From Gloeocapsopsis dulcis (GTDB lineage: Bacteria; Cyanobacteriota; Cyanobacteriia; Cyanobacteriales; Chroococcidiopsidaceae), in assembly GCF_032163395.1 (NCBI RefSeq), contig NZ_CP119968.1:3560001-3624000 (forward strand): DNA of 64,000 nt. The letters run 5' to 3'. The translations under genes were made by a program, and so were the position numbers. Positions 8,434 through 18,362 of the stretch are shown here, one piece after another. Numbering within the stretch: the stretch's first letter is position 1; each line of letters opens with the position of its first letter. A model generated the notes under the pieces. That model had not been told where the DNA came from and did not search any database. It saw nothing but the letters and a program-made list of their open reading frames with translations.

Positions 8434-8769
8434 ATGGAAACGTTTCTTCCTATTGCCTACTTGCAAAATCAATTTATCCCATTCGCGAATGCCAAACTGT
8501 CGATTGCAACCCATGCTCTCCAGTATGGAACGGGGGCTGTGGGTGGCTTACGTGGCATTCCTAACCCACAAAATGCCGATGAAATTTTGCTGTTTCGCTT
8601 GGAGAAGCACTGCCAACGGTTAAGCAACAGCGCGCGGGTGCTACACATGAGTCTGTCTGTTCCTCAAATTAAATCTGTCATCATTGAGTTCTTGCAACAC
8701 AATCGACCGACTGTGCCCTTTTATATTCGTCCCCGTTTTGCGAGTAACGCTCGAAAGCAGCCAAAATGA
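8434..8769 (+). pseudogene. ilvE: Branched-chain amino acid aminotransferase, truncated
   Basis: From ATG 8434 the product begins METFLPIAYLQNQFIPFANA and continues SIATHALQYGTGAVGGLRGI, the N-terminal domain of class IV (IlvE-type) aminotransferases as found in cyanobacteria. It ends at residue 111 after FYIRPRF, whereas intact enzymes have about 300. The catalytic Lys that binds PLP and the large domain are missing, so it cannot be active. The tail SNARKQPK is foreign sequence. It lies just upstream of ilvD on the same strand, suggesting a former branched-chain amino acid cluster. Confidence 0.85.
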
Positions 8770-8883
8770 TTGTCGCGCTTCCAAGATAGTTGACATTTCA
8801 TAATTTATGGTTGATGAGTCAGTTCATCCAACGTTAAAAGTTCATAACAAGCTCTAGGTTAATTATTTAAAAAGGATTTGCAA

Positions 8884-10665
8884 ATGACTGCTACTCAACC
8901 TCAAACGAGTATGCGCTCTGACATAATTAAGCAAGGCTACGAGCGTGCTCCTCATCGTTCGCTTCTGAGAGCAACAGGTGTTATCCGCGATGAGGCTGAT
9001 TTTCAAAAGCCATTTATTGGAGTATGCAACTCCTTTGTTGAGATTATTCCAGGTCATGCTCACCTTAACAAAGTAGGTGAGTTTGTTAAACAGTGCATTC
9101 GTGAAGCAGGTGGAATTCCCTTTGAATTTAATACCATTGGTGTAGACGATGGCATTGCCATGGGTCATGAGGGAATGAAATATTCGCTACCGTCTCGTGA
9201 GATCATTGCTGATTCTCTAGAGACTATGGCGCGAGCTCACTGTTTTGATGGTTTGATTTGCATACCTAATTGCGACAAAATCGTACCAGGTATGATGATG
9301 GGAGCTATGCGGGTTAACATTCCCACCATCTTTGTTTCTGGTGGACCAATGGCAGCAGGTCGCACGGCTCAAGGAAAAGCTATTGATTTGGTTAGCGTCT
9401 TTGAAGGAGTTGCTCAGCATGCTCGCGGTCAGATCGATGCAGCAGAACTTCAGGAGCTAGAACAAGAGGGTTGCCCGACTTGCGGTTCTTGTTCTGGCAT
9501 GTTTACTGCTAACTCTATGAATTGTCTGGCAGAAGCACTTGGTATTGCCCTACCAAATAATGGCACTCTCCTAGCGGTTTCAGAAAAACGTAAGGAACTT
9601 TATGCCGCCGCTGCAAGTCGATTGCTAGATTTAATCAAGCAAAATATCAAACCTCAAGATATTGTCACCCAAAGAGCCATTGATAATGCCCTAATTCTCG
9701 ACATGGCTATGGGTGGCTCTACTAATACCATATTGCACACCTTGGCAGTTGCTCACGAGGCAGGTGTCAACTATTCCATGCAACGCATTAACGAACTAGC
9801 CCAAAAAACGCCCAACATCTGTAAAGTAGCTCCTTCAAGCAGCTATCACATGGAGGATATTCATAAAGCAGGTGGCGTTCATACCATTCTATGGGAGATT
9901 GCTCAGATGCAGCCTTCTATTTTGGATTTGGATTGTCTAACAGTGACGGGTAAGACTTTAGGCGAAAACATTAAAGAATGGTCTGTCAGAGAGCCTCATA
10001 GTCCAGCAGCACGAGCTTATGAAGCAGACTTGGCAGCAAATCCGTTTCGAGAGCGCCAACGCGACTTTGATTGCATTAGACCATTAGAGCGAGCTTACTC
10101 TCCTACGGGAGGGCTAGCGATTCTATACGGTAACTTAGCTCCCGAGGGAAGCGTTGTCAAAGTAGCCGGTGTGGCGGAGGCAATGAAGCAGTTTGAAGGT
10201 AAAGCTGTCATTTTTGAATCTCAAGAAGAAGCTTGCAAGGGAATTTTAGCTGAGGAAGTGCAACCAGGTGATGTCGTAGTTATTCGCTACGAAGGACCTA
10301 AAGGTGGACCCGGAATGCAGGAAATGCTTGCCCCCACTTCCTACATCATGGGACAAGGATTAGGAGAATCTGTGGCGCTGATTACGGATGGTCGTTTTTC
10401 TGGTGGAACTCGGGGAGCTTGTATCGGTCACATTTCACCCGAAGCAGCTGAGGGGGGTCCAATTGCTTTGGTTAAATCTGGAGATCTCATTCGCATCGAT
10501 CTTCTCAAATGCTCCTTAGAATTGTTAGTTTCTGAAGCAGAATTAGCACAACGTCGCCAACTGTGGCAATTGTCTGCTCGCAAACGCCAACGATTTTCTG
10601 GATACCTCGGTAAGTACGCCGCACTTGCTACTTCAGCAGCTACAGGAGCCATTCTTAAATGGTAG
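8884..10665 (+). CDS. ilvD: Dihydroxy-acid dehydratase
   Basis: The protein has 593 residues from ATG 8884 (AAAGGA at 8870-8875; a TTG at 8878 is less likely). IlvD dehydrates 2,3-dihydroxy-isovalerate and -methylvalerate to the 2-oxo acids in valine, isoleucine and leucine synthesis, using an Fe-S cluster and Mg2+. Cluster Cys residues are seen in [17 protein letters not shown] and [22 protein letters not shown]. The C-terminal [20 protein letters not shown] holds the active-site Ser/Thr region. It is slightly longer than usual (about 560). GC content is lower and HIP1 sites are nearly absent compared with neighbours, and it sits beside a broken ilvE. It could therefore be an acquired or second copy. 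Confidence 0.95.
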   Translation: MTATQPQTSMRSDIIKQGYERAPHRSLLRATGVIRDEADFQKPFIGVCNSFVEIIPGHAHLNKVGEFVKQCIREAGGIPFEFNTIGVDDGIAMGHEGMKYSLPSREIIADSLETMARAHCFDGLICIPNCDKIVPGMMMGAMRVNIPTIFVSGGPMAAGRTAQGKAIDLVSVFEGVAQHARGQIDAAELQELEQEGCPTCGSCSGMFTANSMNCLAEALGIALPNNGTLLAVSEKRKELYAAAASRLLDLIKQNIKPQDIVTQRAIDNALILDMAMGGSTNTILHTLAVAHEAGVNYSMQRINELAQKTPNICKVAPSSSYHMEDIHKAGGVHTILWEIAQMQPSILDLDCLTVTGKTLGENIKEWSVREPHSPAARAYEADLAANPFRERQRDFDCIRPLERAYSPTGGLAILYGNLAPEGSVVKVAGVAEAMKQFEGKAVIFESQEEACKGILAEEVQPGDVVVIRYEGPKGGPGMQEMLAPTSYIMGQGLGESVALITDGRFSGGTRGACIGHISPEAAEGGPIALVKSGDLIRIDLLKCSLELLVSEAELAQRRQLWQLSARKRQRFSGYLGKYAALATSAATGAILKW

Positions 10666-11001
10666 AGTAAGGGATTTGCTGAACGGAAAACTTTTTGAAA
10701 AAACGTTTTCTTAATCATTAACGCTCAATTCTTATCGCGCATCTGAAGTCAAAGAAAGAGAAACGGTGCATCTTAAATTACAGGTTCATGCCAAAGCCAA
10801 TTGGTGACACTATATAAATTGAAAGGAAACTGAACTGGTAAGGCAGCTTCTGGCGATCGCTGTATAACACTTGATGCCGCTAGTTGGATGGTGGTTCCTG
10901 ATAGCCCAGCGATCATCAATATTGGCACTATCCTAACGAGTTTTTTGCCAGTTGGCACGAAAGGTTAAAGCTGACCAACGCAAATGAGCAGTAGCACAAG
11001 C
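10666..11001. other. Intergenic region after ilvD
   Basis: No convincing gene. A short minus-strand frame (10773-10958, 61 codons, hydrophobic MIAGLSGTTIQLAASSV) has no ribosome site and no family I recognise. An A/T-rich stretch GAAAACTTTTTGAAAAAACGTTTTC at 10685-10709 could form a weak ilvD terminator (GAAAAC/GTTTTC). Confidence 0.35.
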
Positions 11002-11160
11002 TTATATTTCTTGTACAATTCTTGCCAAACCAGCACTAAAACCAAATACACGCTGAAAGCCCAAAGAATCGCCAGTCTTGCAATTGAAAAAGATATTTTT
11101 GCCACTGTCGATTAACTGTTGGGTAATTTTTAGCGCCCCCTTGATTAATTTAAATAAGGG
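11002..11160 (-). pseudogene. Unrecognised gene relic
   Basis: On the minus strand an open frame without any start codon reads PLFKLIKGALKITQQLIDSG, continues FFNCKTGDSLGFQRVFGFSA and GLARIVQEI, and stops at TAA 11002. The amino acid pattern looks like true protein (mixed strand/helix, no frameshift), but it is bounded upstream by an in-frame TAA. I read it as the 3' scrap of a deleted gene; the family is not known to me. Confidence 0.4.
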
Positions 11161-11275
11161 TTAAAAATTTTTGTTGTAGGAAATTTTGGTAAGCCTAATA
11201 TAACTAACTGTTATCTGAGATACAACTATTTCCAATGAATCTTTAGCGATCGCTTTCAAATTAATAGATACATAA

Positions 11276-12118
11276 TTAATTTTTAATCCCTGTTGTAGCG
11301 ATGCCTCGAATAAATTGCCGTTGACCGAAAAGGAACAGGACGACTATGGGAATTGTAGCGATCGCGACTGCTGCCATCAGTAAAGGCCAATTATTTGTAA
11401 ACTGTTCCTGAAACTCTGCTAAGGCAAGTTGTACTGTCCTTAACTCCGGTCTTGTTGTAAAAACTAACGGTTTAAACAAATCATTCCATTCTCCGATAAA
11501 AGTAAACAAAAACAGCGTTACCAATGCCGGACGTGATAAAGGCAACATCACCCGCCATAGAATCTGCCAGCGGTTCGCACCATCCAACGCCGCAGCTTCC
11601 TCTAACTCGATCGGGATTGTCAAGAAGTATTGCCGCAGTAAAAAAATTCCAAAGCCATTTACCGCTGTCGGGAGAATCAATGCTCCATAAGTATTGATCA
11701 GATATCCCCACTTGAGAACCAAGAAAATTGGGATAACTAATAACTGAAAAGGAATTACCAATGTAGCTAAAACAATCAGTAGTAGTGCTTGTCGCCCTCG
11801 GAATTTTAATCGCGCTAACGCATAGCCCGCCAATGCTGCAGACGCAATCTGCAAAGCAGTGACAGCAAGTGCCACCAGCGTAGAGTTAGCAAATGCAAGC
11901 AGGAACTTGCCCCGCTGCCAGGCGTCTTGGTAATTAGTTAAAGACCAGCCTTTTTGTGGTATCAGTGCTGGTGTTGCTCTTGGAGGAGCAAAGGAGGTGA
12001 GAAAAACTATTCCTAGTGGTAGTAGTACAAGAACCGCACCTAGTAGTAAAACAACTAAGTTAACTACTTCTAATGTGGATTCACTAGTGGTGCCATTGTT
12101 GAAAATTTTTTTAGGCAT
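11276..12118 (-). CDS. Carbohydrate ABC transporter permease (MalG-type)
   Basis: This 280-residue inner-membrane protein has six hydrophobic segments and the binding-protein-dependent permease signature, the EAA loop EEAAALDGANRWQILWRVML, which docks to the ATPase. N-terminal VVLLLGAVLVLLPLGIVFLT and periplasmic FAPPRATPALIPQKGWSLTNY are typical of the MalG/UgpE group that imports sugars or polyols. No partner permease, ATPase or binding protein lies in this window, so it is an orphan or works with proteins encoded elsewhere, as is common in cyanobacteria. It is transcribed leftwards, divergent from ado, with about 190 bases shared upstream. The substrate cannot be told. Confidence 0.9.
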   Translation of the reverse strand: MPKKIFNNGTTSESTLEVVNLVVLLLGAVLVLLPLGIVFLTSFAPPRATPALIPQKGWSLTNYQDAWQRGKFLLAFANSTLVALAVTALQIASAALAGYALARLKFRGRQALLLIVLATLVIPFQLLVIPIFLVLKWGYLINTYGALILPTAVNGFGIFLLRQYFLTIPIELEEAAALDGANRWQILWRVMLPLSRPALVTLFLFTFIGEWNDLFKPLVFTTRPELRTVQLALAEFQEQFTNNWPLLMAAVAIATIPIVVLFLFGQRQFIRGIATTGIKN

Positions 12119-12307
12119 TGATACTGATTTCGCCTTATGCTTTTATAAGCATTGATATTTTTTTAAATTAAAAAATATTTCATGACCAAATGTAACGTAG
12201 CGCATCGAGATTTGTTAAGTTAAGTTTAACCATCAACTTTACACTTGAGTTGCCAGGTTAACCAAGCTCGTATCAGTTGATTTACGTAAATAGGAGATAA
12301 AAGACCT

Positions 12308-13006
12308 ATGCAGCAGCTGGCTGCCACCGCCGCAGAACTTGATTTCCATAGCGAAACCTACAAGGACGCTTATAGTCGCATCAACGCGATCGTGATTGAA
12401 GGGGAAAAAGAAGCCCATGAAAATTACATCCGATTAGCGGAACTGCTGCCAGAACACCAAGAGGAACTGATTCGCTTATCGAAAATGGAGAACCGCCACA
12501 AAAAGGGCTTTGAAGCTTGTGGGCGCAATCTTCAAGTCACCCCAGATATGCAGTTTGCGCAAGAGTTCTTTGCGCAATTGCACCAAAACTTCCAAAAAGC
12601 AGCCGAGTCAGGAAATGTAGTTACTTGCTTACTCATTCAATCTCTGATTATCGAATGCTTTGCGATCGCTGCTTACAATATCTACATTCCTGTCGCTGAT
12701 GACTTTGCCCGCAAAATTACTGAAGGTGTAGTAAAAGATGAGTACAGTCACCTCAACTTTGGTGAAGTCTGGTTGAAAAAACACTTTGAAGAATCCAAAA
12801 CTGAACTCGAACAAGCAAACCGCCAAAATCTTCCCATCGTTTGGAAAATGCTTAATGCAGTCGAAAACGACGCCCATACCTTAGCAATGGAAAAAGAAGC
12901 TTTGGTCGAAGATTTTATGATTCAATACGGTGAAGCATTGAGTAATATTGGCTTCACTACCCGCGATATTATGCGAATGTCGGCATACGGACTTACAGCT
13001 GCATAA
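12308..13006 (+). CDS. ado: Aldehyde deformylating oxygenase
   Basis: This 232-residue ferritin-like diiron enzyme converts C16/C18 fatty aldehydes to C15/C17 alkanes plus formate with O2 and reduced ferredoxin. All six metal ligands are in place: E33, E61 with H64 (MENRH), E116 ([20 protein letters not shown]), and E145 with H148 (KDEYSH). The end, [14 protein letters not shown], is the conserved cyanobacterial tail. AGGAG at 12292-12296 precedes ATG 12308. The acyl-ACP reductase that makes its substrate is next downstream after 186 bases, the standard cyanobacterial pairing. Products are membrane hydrocarbons, mainly heptadecane in such organisms. Length and motifs leave no real alternative. 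Confidence 0.97.
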   Translation: MQQLAATAAELDFHSETYKDAYSRINAIVIEGEKEAHENYIRLAELLPEHQEELIRLSKMENRHKKGFEACGRNLQVTPDMQFAQEFFAQLHQNFQKAAESGNVVTCLLIQSLIIECFAIAAYNIYIPVADDFARKITEGVVKDEYSHLNFGEVWLKKHFEESKTELEQANRQNLPIVWKMLNAVENDAHTLAMEKEALVEDFMIQYGEALSNIGFTTRDIMRMSAYGLTAA

Positions 13007-13192
13007 AACTTACTAAGATGCAGGGCTGGTAAAACTGCTCCTGCATCAGTTTCACTGCATTGCTTGAACGTATCATCGCGCAAGTAAACCGAGTACCAAC
13101 TCGGAGTTGTGTGATATTTGGCGGAATTCTTCCCTAAATCTCACACTATCAAATTTTCTAATAGCAGCCATAGGTCTAATACAGTACAATAA

Positions 13193-14212
13193 ATGTTTGG
13201 TCTAATCGGTCATCTTACTAGTTTGGAACACGCCCAAGCAGTAGCTAAAGAGTTAGGCTACCCTGAATACGCAGATCAAGGGCTTGATTTTTGGTGCAGT
13301 GCTCCGCCCCAAATCGTAGATACTATCAAAGTTACAAGCATTACTGGTCAAATAATTGAAGGTCGGTATGTAGAATCTTGCTTTCTCCCAGAAATGCTAG
13401 CTTCACGCCGAATTAAAGCCGCAACGCGGAAAATTCTCAACGCTATGGCTCATGCACAAAAGCATGGCATTAATATTACGGCTTTGGGCGGTTTCTCATC
13501 GATAATTTTTGAAAATTTTAACTTGTACCAAAATCGACAAGTGCGCAATGTGCGGCTAGAGTTTGAGCGGTTTACGACCGGTAACACACACACAGCTTAT
13601 ATTATTTGCCGTCAAGTCGAACAAGCCTCTAGAAAGCTAGGTATTGAACTCTCAAAAGCAACGGTTGCAGTGTGTGGTGCTACAGGTGACATTGGCAGTG
13701 CAATCTGCCGTTGGTTAGATGCCAGAACAGATGTAGCAGAGCTGCTCTTAATTGCTCGTAATCAAGAACGGCTGCAGCACTTGCAATCAGAACTCGGTCG
13801 TGGGAAAATTTTGAGTTTGGAAGAAGCTCTACCTCAAGCAGATATTATCGTTTGGGTAGCCAGTATGCCCAAGGGCATGGAAATTGATCCCACAACCCTG
13901 AAACAACCTTGTTTACTGATTGATGGTGGTTATCCCAAAAATTTAGTAACCAAAGTGCAGCATCCAGATGTGCATGTCCTCAATGGTGGCATTGTAGAGC
14001 ATTCGCTTGACATTGACTGGCGAATTATGAGCATAGTTAATATGGACGTTCCTGCCCGTCAGTTATTCGCTTGTTTTGCTGAGTCAATGCTACTGGAATT
14101 TGAGAAGTTACACACTAACTTTTCTTGGGGACGCAACCAAATTACAGTAGAAAAGATGGAACAAATTGGACAAGTATCCATAAAACATGGCTTTCGTCCT
14201 TTGCTGGTATAG
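13193..14212 (+). CDS. aar: Long-chain acyl-ACP reductase (fatty aldehyde-forming)
   Basis: This 339-residue protein reduces acyl-ACP to fatty aldehyde with NADPH, feeding ADO. It opens with [20 protein letters not shown], typical of the family. The Rossmann loop [11 protein letters not shown] spans residues 160-170. The catalytic Cys that forms the acyl-thioester is Cys294 in [11 protein letters not shown]. Length equals the usual 339-341. Start ATG 13193 lacks a strong Shine-Dalgarno. The stop is followed by a long palindromic repeat (14232-14272) before accA, so fatty acid carboxylation and alkane synthesis are neighbours but perhaps not one transcript. Confidence 0.97.
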   Translation: MFGLIGHLTSLEHAQAVAKELGYPEYADQGLDFWCSAPPQIVDTIKVTSITGQIIEGRYVESCFLPEMLASRRIKAATRKILNAMAHAQKHGINITALGGFSSIIFENFNLYQNRQVRNVRLEFERFTTGNTHTAYIICRQVEQASRKLGIELSKATVAVCGATGDIGSAICRWLDARTDVAELLLIARNQERLQHLQSELGRGKILSLEEALPQADIIVWVASMPKGMEIDPTTLKQPCLLIDGGYPKNLVTKVQHPDVHVLNGGIVEHSLDIDWRIMSIVNMDVPARQLFACFAESMLLEFEKLHTNFSWGRNQITVEKMEQIGQVSIKHGFRPLLV

Positions 14213-14231
14213 GGACTAGGAGCGAGGAGGA

Positions 14232-14272
14232 GCCACTGCGTTGCGGGGGTTTCCCCCGTTGTAGCAAGTGGC
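14232..14272 (+). repeat. Long interspersed palindrome after aar
   Basis: GCCACTGCGTTGCGGGGG (14232-14249), TTT, then CCCCCGTTGTAGCAAGTGGC (14253-14272) forms a long hairpin with a GGGGG/CCCCC core and few mismatches. There is no U tract, so it is an interspersed palindromic repeat rather than a standard terminator, though it may protect or end the aar message. I know this kind of GC-rich palindrome from other cyanobacterial genomes; the copy number here cannot be checked. Confidence 0.75.
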
Positions 14273-14407
14273 GTTGAGGGGCGAGGGGGGAGTGGCAAGC
14301 GATTAGTGGCTAGTTTTGAGTTGTGAATTTTGAATAAAGTAGAGGAAAAGAGTGATTGGTGGTTAGTAAAAGAGAATTTTATATACAGTGTTGTTTCTCC
14401 CCTGCTT

Positions 14408-14453
14408 TTGAAGTTCCTCTACTCCCCTGAACCCTGAACCCTAACCCCTCAAT
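14408..14453 (+). repeat. C-rich CCCTGAA tandem tract before accA
   Basis: CCCCTGAACCCTGAACCCTAACCCCTC directly precedes ATG 14454 of accA. The near-tandem CCCTGAA units are of the short tandem repeat type common between cyanobacterial genes. It occupies the place of a ribosome site, so accA appears to have no Shine-Dalgarno. Confidence 0.55.
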
Positions 14454-15440
14454 ATGGCAACTACTGAGCGTAAACCGCTACTTTTAGACTTCGAGAAGCC
14501 GCTAATTGAACTTGAATCACGAATTGAGCAAATTCGCGAACTTGCGGCAGAAAATGGCGTCGATGTTTCCGAGGATATTCGCCAATTGGAAGCCCGCGCC
14601 ATGCAACTACGACAAGAAATTTTTAGTAGTCTTTCGCCTTCGCAGAAACTGCAATTGGCACGTCACCCGCGCCGCCCAAGTACTTTAGATTACATTCAAG
14701 CAATTAGTGATGAATGGATGGAATTGCATGGCGATCGCCGAGGCACTGACGATCCGGCTTTAGTTGGCGGAGTGGCAAAGTTGGCTGGACGTGCTGTTGT
14801 GATGCTGGGACATCAAAAAGGTCGCGATACTAAAGATAATATTGCGCGTAACTTTGGCATGGCATCTCCTGGAGGCTATCGTAAGGCAATTCGGCTGATG
14901 GAACACGCTAATCGATTCGGAATGCCGATCTTGACGTTTATTGACACGCCTGGCGCTCTACCAACAGCAGAAGCGGAATACAAAGGTGCAGGCGAGGCAA
15001 TCGCTTATAATCTGCGCGAGATGTTTCGTTTTGAAGTACCAATTATTTGTACTGTCATCGGCGAGGGCGGTTCTGGAGGAGCTTTAGGTATTGGTGTGGG
15101 CGAGCGATTGCTGATGTTTGAACACTCGGTTTACACTGTTGCTACCCCTGAAGCTTGCGCGGCAATTCTCTGGAAAGATGCTGCGAAGTCATCTCAAGCT
15201 GCGGTTGCTTTAAAAATTACGGCTCCAGATTTAAAAAATCTTGGTATTCTTGACCAACTCTTGCCTGAACCAAGTGGTGGCGCGCATTCTGATCCGCTTG
15301 GGGCAGCAACAATCCTCAAGCAAGCATTAATTGAAAACTTAGAAACTCTTTGGCAAATGAGTGGTCAAGAGCGCCGTAAAATGCGCTACCAAAAGTTCCG
15401 CAAATTAGGTATTGTTACTGAATTATCTGAGAAAATTTGA
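14454..15440 (+). CDS. accA: Acetyl-CoA carboxylase carboxyltransferase subunit alpha
   Basis: This 328-residue alpha subunit of the carboxyltransferase moves the carboxyl group from carboxybiotin to acetyl-CoA, the first step of fatty acid synthesis; it works with AccD. Seen are [11 protein letters not shown], the crotonase-fold oxyanion segment [39 protein letters not shown] and the Gly-rich [15 protein letters not shown]. Length matches the bacterial enzyme. It follows the ado-aar pair, so malonyl-CoA supply and alkane output are encoded side by side. No Shine-Dalgarno is visible; the leader is a C-rich repeat. Confidence 0.97.
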   Translation: MATTERKPLLLDFEKPLIELESRIEQIRELAAENGVDVSEDIRQLEARAMQLRQEIFSSLSPSQKLQLARHPRRPSTLDYIQAISDEWMELHGDRRGTDDPALVGGVAKLAGRAVVMLGHQKGRDTKDNIARNFGMASPGGYRKAIRLMEHANRFGMPILTFIDTPGALPTAEAEYKGAGEAIAYNLREMFRFEVPIICTVIGEGGSGGALGIGVGERLLMFEHSVYTVATPEACAAILWKDAAKSSQAAVALKITAPDLKNLGILDQLLPEPSGGAHSDPLGAATILKQALIENLETLWQMSGQERRKMRYQKFRKLGIVTELSEKI

Positions 15441-15527
15441 TTAATTGTGATCGAGAAAGCAAGTGATATAATTACCTTGAGCGTGTAAAGAAACTTTACA
15501 AATAGCGCACCTGCAAAACGAATCATC

Positions 15528-15586
15528 CTGCTACAGGCATGTAGCAGCAATTGCTCATGGCAACTTGCTTTTGAGCAATTTATTTA
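15528..15586 (+). terminator. Tandem stem-loops after accA
   Basis: Two hairpins: CTGCTACA (15528-15535)/TGTAGCAG (15540-15547), then AATTGCTCA (15549-15557)/TGAGCAATT (15572-15580), followed by TATTTA. The second, with its T-rich tail, is a likely terminator for accA. Confidence 0.6.
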
Positions 15587-15718
15587 GTCAAGCAATTACT
15601 TTGGGTTTTCTATGCCAGAACAAACGCTAATCTAAGTCTCAGAACCAATTAATCTATCAGAGGTAAGAAGTTGAGATAATGAGGAAGCAATGCCACTTCT
15701 TCAAGGAAACAGGAATTC

Positions 15719-16441
15719 ATGAATTTGGCGAAAAATAAAAGCGCCTTGATTACTGGTGCAAGTAGTGGGATTGGGAAAGCAACAGCCCTAGCATTTGCTA
15801 AGGCAGGAATTGATGTTGCCTTAGTGAGTCGCTCTCAAGAAAAACTAGCGGCTGTGGCTAGTGCAGTAGAGCAAACTGGGGTAAAAGCAATAGCTTATCC
15901 ACTCGATTTAGCTGATGTTGAACAAGTGCGAGAGAAAATCAGCGCGATCGCAGCGGACACCAAAGTAGATATTTTAGTTAATAGCGCTGGAATGGGATAC
16001 ACCGGAAACTTAAGTGAAACACCATTAGGCGACTGGCAAGCAGTGATGAACCTGAATCTGACAAGTGTATTTCAATGCATCTTAGGGGCTTTGCCAACAA
16101 TGCGCGATCGCGGCACAGGAACGATTATCAACATTGCTTCTATAGCTGGTTTGCAGCCCTTTCCCAGTTGGGGGGCTTACTCTGTCAGCAAGGCTGGATT
16201 AATTGCCCTTTCCAAAACCTTAGCTGCAGAAGAACGAACAAATGGTATTCGTGTCACAACTATTTGTCCAGGTGCAGTCGATACTGAACTATGGAACAGC
16301 GATACTGTAGGAATTAAACTTGAGCGTTCAGCAATGTTGACGCCAGAAAGTGTTGCCCAGTCAATTCTCCACACAGTACTACTGCCAAAACAAGCAGTGA
16401 TTGAGGAATTAACCTTAATGCCTAATGCTGGCGTTTTGTGA
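15719..16441 (+). CDS. Short-chain dehydrogenase/reductase
   Basis: This 240-residue classical SDR has the NAD(P) loop TGASSGIGKA (residues 13-22), NSAG near residue 90, catalytic Ser in INIASIAG and the YxxxK pair YSVSK, with LNLTS Asn in helix 4. It oxidises or reduces an alcohol/ketone with NAD(P)H in the cytosol. Its place after ado-aar-accA is common in cyanobacteria, but its substrate is not established. It resembles FabG-like and 3-ketoacyl reductase-like SDRs without being clearly FabG. AAGGAAACAGGA precedes ATG 15719. It lies 278 bases from accA with hairpins between, so it probably has its own promoter. Confidence 0.9.
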   Translation: MNLAKNKSALITGASSGIGKATALAFAKAGIDVALVSRSQEKLAAVASAVEQTGVKAIAYPLDLADVEQVREKISAIAADTKVDILVNSAGMGYTGNLSETPLGDWQAVMNLNLTSVFQCILGALPTMRDRGTGTIINIASIAGLQPFPSWGAYSVSKAGLIALSKTLAAEERTNGIRVTTICPGAVDTELWNSDTVGIKLERSAMLTPESVAQSILHTVLLPKQAVIEELTLMPNAGVL

Positions 16442-16569
16442 AGCTATCAGCAATAAACACGTGCTAGTAACCTGCAGATAATCATTAAGGATTGACAATC
16501 GCGGCTGAATGTGTTAACGACTACAACACCAAACACTAATTACACAAACCTTAACTGAAACTTGAGATC

Positions 16570-17289
16570 ATGACTATTGGATTCTCCGGCGGTTCTTCTC
16601 GCTCTAACTCGCCTCTCATGCCAGACAGCTTAGAAGATAAGATCAATCGTATTGCAACAAGACCAGACCGCAATACTCAAAATGGCAAAGAAGCTAAATT
16701 GCAGCCACCTTCTGAAGATCTGGATGAAAAAATGGTGGACGCAGTGCGTACGCTGTTATTAGGTGTAGGAGAAGATCCAGAGCGAGAGGGACTTTTAAAA
16801 ACTCCCAAGCGTGTTGTTGAAGCAATGCATTTTCTGACTAGTGGTTACAATCAATCGCTAGAAGATCTCGTTAACAACGCCATCTTTGACGAAGGTCACA
16901 ACGAGATGGTACTTGTGAGGGATATCAATTTCTTCAGCTTGTGCGAACACCATATGCTGCCATTTATGGGCAGAGCGCACGTTGCGTATATCCCTAATGA
17001 AAAAGTTGTGGGATTAAGTAAGCTAGCTCGGATTGTCGAGATGTACTCGCGTCGCTTGCAAGTGCAAGAACGTCTTACACGTCAAATTGCCGAAGCTGTG
17101 CAGACAATTTTAGAACCACAAGGTGTTGCCGTTGTCATGGAAGCAACGCATATGTGTATGGTGATGCGCGGTGTCCAAAAACCAGGCTCTTGGACAGTTA
17201 CGAGTGCGATGGTAGGTGTATTTCGCGACGATCAAAAAACTCGTGAGGAATTTTTGAATTTAATTCGGCATCAGCCAGCATTTTTCTAG
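16570..17289 (+). CDS. folE: GTP cyclohydrolase I
   Basis: This 239-residue enzyme converts GTP to 7,8-dihydroneopterin triphosphate, the entry to folate and pterin synthesis. The first 55 residues are a low-complexity extension; the catalytic domain starts near [13 protein letters not shown]. Zinc ligands are Cys and His in LCEHHMLPF plus the Cys in [29 protein letters not shown] and [12 protein letters not shown] are further signatures. Together with the pterin carbinolamine dehydratase at 53.6-54.0 kb it shows pterin cofactor use. Its 3' end overlaps the convergent trpF reading frame by 92 bases. Confidence 0.97.
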   Translation: MTIGFSGGSSRSNSPLMPDSLEDKINRIATRPDRNTQNGKEAKLQPPSEDLDEKMVDAVRTLLLGVGEDPEREGLLKTPKRVVEAMHFLTSGYNQSLEDLVNNAIFDEGHNEMVLVRDINFFSLCEHHMLPFMGRAHVAYIPNEKVVGLSKLARIVEMYSRRLQVQERLTRQIAEAVQTILEPQGVAVVMEATHMCMVMRGVQKPGSWTVTSAMVGVFRDDQKTREEFLNLIRHQPAFF

Positions 17290-17914
17290 CCTCTAGTTGT
17301 TGAAATAGGTGGGCTACTTTTGTTAAATCTTTGTCACCAGGGGCGCGTTCTACACCACTTGATAAATCAATACCATTGGGTTTTAACTGATTAAGGGCAT
17401 CATTGACATTTTCTGGAGTTAATCCGCCAGCGAGTAGCCACGGGCAACTTGGGCAGAATTGCTGTAAATTTTCCCAGTCAAGGGTTTTTCCAGTGCCACC
17501 TAACATTTGAGGATGGTAGGCATCGAGTAAAAGTGTATCTACACAGCCTATATAGAGATTAGCTTGCACTAAAGCTTGTGAATTACGCACTCGTAAGGCT
17601 TTGATGATCTCTACACTCGTAGGTAACAATTGGCGGAGTTGAGTGCAAAACTCTGGAGATTCATCGCCGTGCAATTGGACACCAGTAAGATCTCCTGCTA
17701 CTGCAACCTGACAGATTTCTAGACAACTCGTATTCGCGAAAACACCAATGCGCTCAATGTGTCGTGGTATTTGTGACACGACATCCCGAATTTGTTTAGC
17801 ACTGATGTAGCGTGGCGATGCTGGTACGCAAATAAATCCTAAAGCCGTTGCGCCTAACTGGGCGATCGCTTGTCCTTGTTCTGGTTTTGTAATTCCGCAA
17901 ATTTTAACTCGCAT
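17198..17914 (-). CDS. trpF: Phosphoribosylanthranilate isomerase
   Basis: This (beta-alpha)8 barrel performs the third step of tryptophan synthesis, turning phosphoribosyl-anthranilate into CdRP. ATG 17914 opens with MRVKICGIT, whose Cys is the catalytic base; Asp of the pair lies in LLDAYHP, and the phosphate site is [16 protein letters not shown]. An in-frame TTG at 17929 was not chosen. The usual C-terminus is around VAHLFQQL; here about 30 extra residues (ending LPSHS) run antisense into folE. So the stop has been lost and the gene uses one inside its neighbour. Function should be intact because the extension follows the last helix. Confidence 0.93.
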   Translation of the reverse strand: MRVKICGITKPEQGQAIAQLGATALGFICVPASPRYISAKQIRDVVSQIPRHIERIGVFANTSCLEICQVAVAGDLTGVQLHGDESPEFCTQLRQLLPTSVEIIKALRVRNSQALVQANLYIGCVDTLLLDAYHPQMLGGTGKTLDWENLQQFCPSCPWLLAGGLTPENVNDALNQLKPNGIDLSSGVERAPGDKDLTKVAHLFQQLEARKMLADAELNSKIPHEFFDRREIHLPSHS

Positions 17915-18032
17915 TAAGTTTTGTAACAAAAATAGGTGGAAACTGTTAACTCTTAAAACAGAGGCTTTGTTTGTCCTAACGAAATTTGATAATCCTTAAT
18001 TATTAATATCTTTTTGTTTAGGAGAGAGAAAC

Positions 18033-18314
18033 TTGACTGACTCAATTTTACTAGCAGCCGTGCAATCAACAGTCCCTGACACTGTAAAGTGGAGTTGGAC
18101 AGGATCGGCAATTATTATTGGTACCTCTCTGTTGATTCTGTTCATTGCTAGCCGGACAATTCGCTTTCCTCAAGTTGGTCCTAAAATGCCACTACCGTTT
18201 CCTTCACTGTTTAACAATCCTAGTGTGGGTACAGTCCTCGGTTCTGTGGCCTTGGGTCATATTGTCGGTATAGGTATTGTCTTAGGATTGAATAATCTTG
18301 GCATTCTCAAGTAG
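18033..18314 (+). CDS. psaK: Photosystem I reaction centre subunit PsaK
   Basis: This 93-residue thylakoid membrane protein sits at the edge of photosystem I. There are two hydrophobic helices, [19 protein letters not shown] and [20 protein letters not shown], joined by the loop [19 protein letters not shown], and a short removable N-terminus. The start is TTG 18033, supported by TAGGAGAGA at 18019-18027; no in-frame ATG fits upstream. PsaK binds chlorophyll/carotenoid and is the docking side for IsiA or phycobilisomes during state changes. Cyanobacteria often have two psaK genes (constitutive and high-light type); I cannot tell which this is. Confidence 0.95.
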   Translation: MTDSILLAAVQSTVPDTVKWSWTGSAIIIGTSLLILFIASRTIRFPQVGPKMPLPFPSLFNNPSVGTVLGSVALGHIVGIGIVLGLNNLGILK

Positions 18315-18362
18315 ACTACACTGGCGTCATCATTTCCTATTTATTTGCGATTAACAAGCAGT

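Noticed and set aside
10773-10958. Small minus-strand hydrophobic protein
   Set aside because: Hydrophobic frame of 61 codons without ribosome site or recognised family; cannot be supported.
12119-12307. Sugar-ABC operon around the permease
   Set aside because: No binding protein, second permease or ATPase lies next to it; ado is divergent, so no operon is claimed.
18033-18314. Genome-wide reassignment of TAG to Trp
   Set aside because: Highly conserved genes such as psaK, folE and aar end at TAG in the normal place, so TAG is a working stop codon; only local readthrough or mutation remains possible.
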